This document shows, one piece after another, positions 57,265 to 64,000 of a stretch of DNA of 64,000 nucleotides (position 1 is the first letter of the stretch; each line of letters opens with the position of its first letter). This DNA comes from an uncultured Methylocystaceae bacterium. Its GTDB lineage: Bacteria > Pseudomonadota > Alphaproteobacteria > Rhizobiales > Beijerinckiaceae. A program made the translations under genes and the position numbers. Under the pieces are notes generated by a model, which saw only the letters and a program-made list of their open reading frames with translations, did not search any database and was not told where the DNA came from. The stretch is from the NCBI GenBank assembly GCA_937870755.1, contig CALMZV010000130.1, positions 1 through 64,000 on the forward strand. Reading direction: 5' to 3'.

Positions 57265-57963
57265 ATGTCCAATCTGCCAGACCACAAGACCGCGACCTCG
57301 GCCGTCGACGCCTTCCTCGACGCCGCGCGCAAGACGCCGGCGGTCGCCGCGGCCGGGCGCGGCCGGCTGATCTTCGCGCTCGACGCGACCATGAGCCGTC
57401 AACCGACGTGGGACATGGCGCAGGGACTGCAACAGCAGATGTTCGCGTTGGCCGCCAGACACGGCGGGATCGACGTGCAGCTCGTGTATTTCCGCGGCCT
57501 GTCCGAGTGCCGCGCCTCGCGGTTCGTGTCGCAGGGCGAAGGGCTGGCGGCGCTGATGTCGAAGATCGACTGCCGCGGCGGATATACGCAGATCGAGAAG
57601 GTGCTGCGACATGCCGCCGACGAAACGCGGACGGCGCCGGTCGCCGCGCTGATCTATGTGGGCGACGCGCTCGAGGAAAATCCGGATACGCTGGCGGCGA
57701 TCGCCGGCGAACTCGCGCTGCGCGGCCTGAAGGCGTTCATGTTCCACGAGGGAAACGACGCGAAGGCGGGCGCCTGTTTCAGAGATATCGCGCGCATCAC
57801 CGGCGGAGCCTACGCCGCGTTCGATGCGGGCGCGCCGCAACGGCTGGCGGCGCTGCTGGGGGCGGTGGCCGCCTATGCGGCGGGCGGCCATCAGGCGTTG
57901 ACGGACCGCGCGCGCGAGGGCGATGCTGCCGCGCGCCTGCTGCTCGAACAGATGGGAAAATAA
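57265..57963 (+). CDS. von Willebrand A domain protein of unknown function
   Basis: ATG 57265 (AAGAGG upstream) gives 232 residues. A vWA fold is indicated by IFALDATMSRQPTW, where D-x-T-x-S gives the MIDAS residues, and by VAALIYVGDALEENPDTLA. There is no signal peptide, so it is cytoplasmic. The stop TAA is followed at once by the TTG of the J-protein gene, with no gap. Substrate or partner unknown. Confidence 0.82.
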   Translation: MSNLPDHKTATSAVDAFLDAARKTPAVAAAGRGRLIFALDATMSRQPTWDMAQGLQQQMFALAARHGGIDVQLVYFRGLSECRASRFVSQGEGLAALMSKIDCRGGYTQIEKVLRHAADETRTAPVAALIYVGDALEENPDTLAAIAGELALRGLKAFMFHEGNDAKAGACFRDIARITGGAYAAFDAGAPQRLAALLGAVAAYAAGGHQALTDRAREGDAAARLLLEQMGK

Positions 57964-58680
57964 TTGCCGCAAATCCTGATCGGCCTGCTGGTCCTGTTCC
58001 TGGCGATCCAGTTCTTTCGCCTGATGGCGCGCACGCCCCCGGCCACCATCGCCCGCTACATTCGCGGGGCGGGCGGGCTCGGCGCGATCGCGGGCGGGCT
58101 CATGACCATGTTTCGCGGCCGCGGCGTGCTCGGCGCCGTCCTGTCGATGCTCGGCGCGTGGCTCGGCGCGCAGGCCCGCGCCAGACCCGATCCGTTCTCG
58201 CCGGCGGGCGCGGGACGGACGGCGCGCATCTCGATCGTGCGCACGGCGGCGCTCGAGATGGAGCTCGATCTCGATTCGGGGGCGATGCGCGGCAGGGTCA
58301 TCGCCGGCGTCCACGCCGGGCGCGCGCTCGACAGTTTCGCGCGCGACGACCTCGTGGCGCTGCGCGACTGGGCGGAGGGCGCGGATGCGGAGGGCGCGCG
58401 GCTGCTAGAGGCTTATCTTGACCGCTTTTTTGCCGGCTGGCGTGAAGCAGGAGAGGGCGAGCGCAACGCGCGGGGCGGCGCTGGCGGCGGGCGCGGGCGC
58501 GCGATGACGGAGGAAGAAGCGTATAAGGTCCTCGGCCTTCTCCCGGGGGCTTCGCGCGACGAGGTTGTGCGCGCGCATCGCGCGCTGATGAAGGAATTCC
58601 ATCCCGACCACGGGGGGGCGACGGAACGCGCGGCCCGTCTCAACCAAGCCCGAGATGTCCTGATACGCCGTCATACCTGA
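57964..58680 (+). CDS. Membrane-anchored C-terminal J-domain protein (Pam18/TimB-like)
   Basis: TTG 57964 gives 238 residues. A membrane segment (about 2-20) and a Gly-rich hydrophobic stretch (about 35-70) are followed by a soluble middle part. The J-domain fills the last 60 or so residues (YKVLGLLPGASRDEVVRAHR, HPD in KEFHPDHGG). J-domains stimulate DnaK. The layout is like mitochondrial Pam18/Tim14 and the Caulobacter TimB protein. It is translationally coupled to the vWA gene. Confidence 0.85.
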   Translation: MPQILIGLLVLFLAIQFFRLMARTPPATIARYIRGAGGLGAIAGGLMTMFRGRGVLGAVLSMLGAWLGAQARARPDPFSPAGAGRTARISIVRTAALEMELDLDSGAMRGRVIAGVHAGRALDSFARDDLVALRDWAEGADAEGARLLEAYLDRFFAGWREAGEGERNARGGAGGGRGRAMTEEEAYKVLGLLPGASRDEVVRAHRALMKEFHPDHGGATERAARLNQARDVLIRRHT

Positions 58681-58752
58681 ACTCCGTGGGCGGCGGCCCA
58701 ACTTGTCACAACGCTCCGGCGCGCACTGTGCGCCGGGATTCTTGCCGATCCA

Positions 58753-60639
58753 TCAATTCTTCATCGCGAAACAGGCGAAGCCCGAGCGCTTGAGGTCCTT
58801 GCACGCGGCTTCGGCCGTGGACTCCTGCAGGCCGGCGAACCGGGCGCGCCACAGGGTCTCCTTGCCCTTCTGGATCTTCTCGGTGACCGGCTGGGCGGCG
58901 GCGATGGCGCGGCTCTTGCCCCTGGCGCGGGCGAGCAGTTCGGTCGCCTTGCCCGGCTCGTCGGTCGCGCCGATCTGGATGATCCAGCCGGGCTTGCCCG
59001 GTTTGGACTCGGCCTTCGGCTCGGCTTTCGGCTCGGCTTTCGCCCTGGCGACGACGGTGCGGCCCGCGTCCTTGTCAAGCCTGGGTTCCGACTTGGCTTC
59101 GGACTTGGGTTCGGACTTGGCTTCGGACTTGGCTTCGGGTTTGGCGTCGGTCTTGCGGGCGGGCCTGCCCTCGGGGCCTTTCACCCAGCGCATGGAGGAG
59201 GGCGTGGCGGTCTGGGTCGTGGCGGCCTTGCGGGCGGTCGAGCCGTCGGTCACGACGGGGATGCGCGCGGGCGGCAGGGTGGCCGTGGTCTCGGCCGGCG
59301 TTTCGAGGGCGGCGGTGCGGACGGCGCCGGAGACATAGGCCGGGCGCGGGCGATCCGGCCGGGCGACGGGCGCGGGCGGCACCGACAGTTGCAGACCGAC
59401 CGGGCGCGCATTGCCGATGGGGGCGGGCGGCGTCAGGCGGCCGGCGCGGGCGCTGTCGTCGGCGCGCATGTCGACGAGTTGCATCGGCTCCAGGCGGCCG
59501 GTGGCGCGCGCGGGTTCGGCGCGCACCGTCTCGGGCCGGGCGACGGGTTCGGGGCGCGGCTGTTCGACGAAGGCGAGGCGGGTGGGTTCGCGGACCGGCT
59601 CGCGCTGGAATTCGGCGCGCGCGGGCTCGGCGAGCGGACGCACCGTCTCCTCGCGGTCGTTGGAGGTTTCGGCCATCGCCAGCGCCGTGCGGCTGCGCGC
59701 GCCGGAACCCAGATTGTCGGCGATCAGATTGGCCATGATCAAGTCGCGCGAGGCGCCGCTGCGACCGCCCAGCACCACGCCGACGATGTGGCGGCCGTCG
59801 CGCTTGACGGAGGTGAGCAGGTTGAAGCCGGAGGCGCGGGTGTAGCCGGTCTTGATGCCGTCCATGCCTTCCACGCGCCCCAGCAGGCGGTTGTGGTTGC
59901 GGTGGGCGCGGCCGGCCCAATAGAAATTGCGGGTGGCGAAATAGCGGTAGTATTTCGGGAAGCGGTCCTGGATCGCGCGGCCGAGGATCGTCAGGTCGTG
60001 GGCGGTCGTCACCTGCGCGGGGTTCGGCAGACCGGAGGCGTTCTTGTAGACGGTGCGATACATGCCGAGCGCGCGGGCCTTGCGGGTCATCATGTCCGCG
60101 AACGCATCCTCGTCGCCCGCCACCGCTTCGGCGACCGTCACGGCGATGTCGTTGGCCGATTTCGTCACCAGCGCGCGGATGGCGTCCTCCACCTCGATGG
60201 TCGCGCCCGGCCGCAGGCCGAGCTTCGACGGCGCCATGGAGGCGGCGTATGAGGAGACGGTCAGCGGCGAATCCAGCCGGAACCGGCCGCGCTCCATCTG
60301 CTCGAACAGCATGTAGAGCGTCATCACCTTGGTGACGGAGGCGGGATGCCGCAGTTCGTTCTCGTTGTTGGCGTAGAGCGTCCTGCCGGAATTGGCGTCC
60401 ACGATCATGGCCGCGAACGCCGGACCGCCGCTCGCGCGGGCGCCGCGCCGGGCGAAATGCACCCGCTTGGCGCGATATTTCCGGAAATGAACGTGATGGG
60501 CGCGGTACGACTTGTGGTAGCCGCGATAGCGCGAGCGGGCTTCCGCCGTTTCCACGCTGACGCCGATCATGCCAACCGCCAGGGCGAACCCGGCGACCAA
60601 AGCTCCAATACGCCTGGATACGACGCCACTCAAACCCAT
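58753..60639 (-). CDS. D-alanyl-D-alanine carboxypeptidase (PBP5/6 type) with C-terminal SPOR domain
   Basis: ATG at 60639 (GTG 60642 also possible; AGAGG upstream) gives 628 residues. A signal sequence and a basic His/Arg/Tyr-rich segment precede the S11 peptidase domain (about 70-320) with SxxK in PASVTKVMT, SxN in KSANDIAV and KTG in DGIKTGYTRASG. A 200-residue Pro/Ala/Arg linker with KSEA/KSEP tetrapeptide repeats leads to a SPOR domain ending FACFAMKN. It trims peptidoglycan stem peptides; SPOR binds denuded glycan at septa. Confidence 0.93.
   Translation of the reverse strand: MGLSGVVSRRIGALVAGFALAVGMIGVSVETAEARSRYRGYHKSYRAHHVHFRKYRAKRVHFARRGARASGGPAFAAMIVDANSGRTLYANNENELRHPASVTKVMTLYMLFEQMERGRFRLDSPLTVSSYAASMAPSKLGLRPGATIEVEDAIRALVTKSANDIAVTVAEAVAGDEDAFADMMTRKARALGMYRTVYKNASGLPNPAQVTTAHDLTILGRAIQDRFPKYYRYFATRNFYWAGRAHRNHNRLLGRVEGMDGIKTGYTRASGFNLLTSVKRDGRHIVGVVLGGRSGASRDLIMANLIADNLGSGARSRTALAMAETSNDREETVRPLAEPARAEFQREPVREPTRLAFVEQPRPEPVARPETVRAEPARATGRLEPMQLVDMRADDSARAGRLTPPAPIGNARPVGLQLSVPPAPVARPDRPRPAYVSGAVRTAALETPAETTATLPPARIPVVTDGSTARKAATTQTATPSSMRWVKGPEGRPARKTDAKPEAKSEAKSEPKSEAKSEPRLDKDAGRTVVARAKAEPKAEPKAESKPGKPGWIIQIGATDEPGKATELLARARGKSRAIAAAQPVTEKIQKGKETLWRARFAGLQESTAEAACKDLKRSGFACFAMKN
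58999..59150 (-). repeat. Coding tetrapeptide repeats in the carboxypeptidase linker
   Basis: A 12-bp unit recurs at 59081-59150, encoding KSEA and KSEP blocks, and a related KAEP run lies at about 58999-59043. They are low-complexity linker sequence, not a CRISPR. Length may vary between strains by slippage. Confidence 0.8.
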
Positions 60640-60772
60640 CACGCGGACCTCTGAACGTAAGGCACTGTCTCCGCACGGGAAAATCGCCCCGTTGCAGAAG
60701 GATCACACGCATTCAGGCTAAAGTGTTTGGGTTACCCGCCGGTTAAGCGTCACATCGATTCGCATCGACGAT

Positions 60773-60821
60773 GTTGCATCGCAACAAAATTGTTGACGCA
60801 ATTGTGCGGTGCATATATAAA
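60773..60821 (+). promoter_or_regulatory. Phasin promoter with two PhaR-like operators
   Basis: TTGACG (60793-60798) and TATAAA (60816-60821) are 17 bp apart, a near-consensus sigma-70 promoter. TGC-N3-GCA occurs at 60775-60783 inside the palindrome GTTGCATCGCAAC (60773-60785), and again at 60805-60813 between -35 and -10. PhaR, the repressor of phasin genes, is known to bind TGC-N3-GCA-type sites. The operator identity here is inference. Confidence 0.6.
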
Positions 60822-60876
60822 GGCGGTCGTAGACGGTTCCAGTGGGTTGTGTTTGCGGGCGCATCCCATCCGGCCA

Positions 60877-60912
60877 ATCACTTTCGCAATCCAGATCACT
60901 TCCGCAATCCAG
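60877..60912 (+). repeat. 18-bp tandem direct repeat in the phasin leader
   Basis: Copy one is ATCACTTTCGCAATCCAG (60877-60894) and copy two (60895-60912) differs only by T to C. The repeat lies in the transcribed leader and ends against the AGGAGG ribosome-binding site. A role is unknown; slippage is a simple explanation. Confidence 0.85.
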
Positions 60913-60922
60913 GAGGCGTCCC

Positions 60923-61279
60923 ATGGCCTACAATTTCGAAGCGTTCCAGAAGTTCGGCAAAGAGCAGATCGAGGCCACCACGGCCGCCGCTGGCGAATTC
61001 GCCAAGAATCTCCAGGCGATCGCGGCCGAGGCCAGCGACTATTCGAAGAAGTCGCTCGAGTCCGGCTCGGCCTATATCGAGAAGCTCGCCGGCGTGAAGA
61101 AGCTGGAAGAGGCGATCACGCTCCAGCAGGACTACGCCAAGGAAGCCTACGACGCTTTCGTGGCGCGCGCGACCAAGTTCGGCGAACTCTACACCAAGCT
61201 GGCCAAGGACGCGTTCAAGCCGGTCGAAGGCGCGATCGTGAAGGCGCAGGAATCGGTCAAGTCGAACCTGCCGCAGTAA
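60923..61279 (+). CDS. Phasin family protein
   Basis: ATG 60923, with AGGAGGCG upstream, gives 118 residues of almost entirely helical sequence (FGKEQIEATTAAAGEFAKNL; YIEKLAGVKKLEEAITLQQD), typical of the Phasin_2 family. Phasins coat polyhydroxyalkanoate granules and control granule size. No signal or membrane segment. The in-frame GTG at 60842 lies before the repeats and is rejected. No phaC, phaR or phaZ is in the window, but the promoter carries PhaR-like sites. Confidence 0.9.
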   Translation: MAYNFEAFQKFGKEQIEATTAAAGEFAKNLQAIAAEASDYSKKSLESGSAYIEKLAGVKKLEEAITLQQDYAKEAYDAFVARATKFGELYTKLAKDAFKPVEGAIVKAQESVKSNLPQ

Positions 61280-61624
61280 GCTTTGCATGGCGCGCTCGCG
61301 CCGGGCCGCCCTCGGCGTTCGTAGCGTATCGCGTTCATCCGCGTAAGAAAGCCCGGCTTCGGCCGGGCTTTTTGTTGCGCCGGCCTTCGTCGCGCCGGCG
61401 GTCGACCGTTGCAGACAGGCGCGCGTCCGCGCGCGTTTCGAACGGATGGCGCCGCGGTCGTTTTCCGCAAGCGGGAATGGCGTCCGACATTCGCCTTGCC
61501 TTCGACGCGATCTTTAAGAACACTCGCCGGCGAATGGTCGCGCCGCGCGGGTTGGTTCCGCGCGCCGGGCGCCTACATAGACGAAACAGGCATTCAAGCG
61601 TTTGTGGAAGGGGACGGGGAAAAC
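61280..61624. other. 345-bp gap between phasin and clpS
   Basis: The gap contains the phasin terminator (61348-61374). The remaining 250 bp hold no ORF with a ribosome-binding site, apart from the in-frame upward continuation of clpS, and no clear promoter. A clpS promoter must lie here, but I cannot place it. Confidence 0.6.
61348..61374 (+). terminator. Intrinsic terminator of the phasin gene
   Basis: Arms GCCCGGC (61351-61357) and GCCGGGC (61362-61368) with a TTCG tetraloop, extended by AAA/TTT pairs, are followed by five T. It lies 70 bp after the phasin stop. Confidence 0.85.
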
Positions 61625-61996
61625 GTGAGCGGCGCGCAACCTTGGGGGGCCAGCATACGCGCGGCGGGGGGATCGAAAAAGAATCCCGGGTCGCCGCCGG
61701 GGTCGAATACGGCGGTCATCACCCGCACGCGGACGCAGACAAAGCGGCCGAACATGTACCGCGTCCTGCTGCTGAACGACGATTACACGCCGATGGAGTT
61801 CGTTGTGAACGTGCTGGTCAAATATTTCGCCAAGGGCAGGGAAGACGCCTGGCGCATCATGATGGCGGTTCATCAGAACGGCGTCGGCGAATGCGGCGTG
61901 TTCACCTACGAGGTCGCCGAGACCAAGGTCACGCAGGTCATGGATTACGCGCGCAAGCACCAGCATCCGCTCCAGTGCATCATGGAAAAGAAGTGA
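61625..61996 (+). CDS. clpS: ATP-dependent Clp protease adaptor ClpS
   Basis: GTG 61625, with GGGGA 5-10 bp upstream, gives 123 residues. The N-terminal 40 are Gly/Ser/Ala-rich and flexible; the core starts at [15 protein letters not shown], the N-end-rule pocket, and continues with [15 protein letters not shown] and [15 protein letters not shown]. It delivers N-degron substrates to ClpA. The ORF extends in frame to 61409, but that part has no good start. clpA starts 10 bp after it. Confidence 0.92.
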   Translation: MSGAQPWGASIRAAGGSKKNPGSPPGSNTAVITRTRTQTKRPNMYRVLLLNDDYTPMEFVVNVLVKYFAKGREDAWRIMMAVHQNGVGECGVFTYEVAETKVTQVMDYARKHQHPLQCIMEKK

Positions 61997-62006
61997 GGCC
62001 ACCGCG

Positions 62007-64000
<1,994 letters not shown>

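Noticed and set aside
59081-59150. Short regular repeats as a CRISPR-like array
   Set aside because: The 12-bp units are contiguous, without spacers, and encode KSEA/KSEP in a protein linker.

Overview
The window is chromosomal DNA of a G+C-rich (about two thirds by eye) alphaproteobacterium, most likely of the order Hyphomicrobiales (Rhizobiales). The evidence is the run tuf-S10-spc-alpha without rpmJ after secY and without rpsD in the alpha operon, an ATP12 homologue, a membrane-anchored Pam18-like J-protein, a phasin, and paired biotin-dependent propionyl-CoA and methylcrotonyl-CoA carboxylases. The genus cannot be read from the sequence. I see no prophage, insertion sequence, CRISPR array, plasmid function or rRNA. 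There is one tRNA, Leu(GAG).

Layout. 1-14755 is a nearly unbroken translation and secretion cluster: the tail of tuf, rpsJ-rplC-rplD-rplW-rplB-rpsS-rplV-rpsC-rplP-rpmC-rpsQ, rplN-rplX-rplE-rpsN-rpsH-rplF-rplR-rpsE-rpmD-rplO-secY-adk, then a separately promoted rpsM-rpsK-rpoA-rplQ ending in a strong terminator. 14889-21000 holds an orphan TadG-like vWA protein with a small secreted partner, a Do-type serine protease, an orphan ParA ATPase, rarA and a Tyr/Gly-rich secreted protein. 21026-28123 holds a strictosidine-synthase-like beta-propeller, the tightly coupled set crcB-rluC-CMD-HAD-ATP12, a DUF4260 protein, a Tag-like glycosylase and an MFS transporter. 28180-35705 is a split propionyl-CoA carboxylase locus: pccB and pccA are separated by a small secreted protein, a dipeptidase, a His-rich TPR protein and a thioesterase. 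35725-42780 holds small-metabolite genes (DMT exporter, GGCT, panC, acyP, lipB), tRNA-Leu, a secreted lectin-like protein, an SDR, a PlsC-like acyltransferase and an enoyl-CoA hydratase. 42811-56651 runs from a polysaccharide deacetylase and mgtE through a GH25 lipoprotein, ivd, a GGDEF-EAL protein and oxidoreductase or unknown genes to mccB-mccA. ivd and mccBA are consecutive steps of leucine breakdown. 56732-64000 holds DUF1489, a vWA protein coupled to a Pam18/TimB-like J-protein, a PBP5-type carboxypeptidase with a SPOR domain, a phasin, clpS and the first two thirds of clpA.

Most of this is ordinary core genome, and I found no clear new defence or mobile system. The points most worth a second look are: (i) two TGC-N3-GCA sites 30 bp apart on a near-consensus phasin promoter, which look like PhaR operators; (ii) a promoter followed by a terminator-like hairpin in the leader of the alpha operon; (iii) a vWA protein translationally coupled to a Pam18-like J-protein; (iv) a secreted TPR protein with seven clustered histidines and a CxxC; (v) an L5 protein with a Lys/Ala-rich N-terminal extension of about 50 residues; (vi) several perfect hairpins inside the ribosomal protein operons; (vii) repeated tail-to-tail overlaps of convergent genes.
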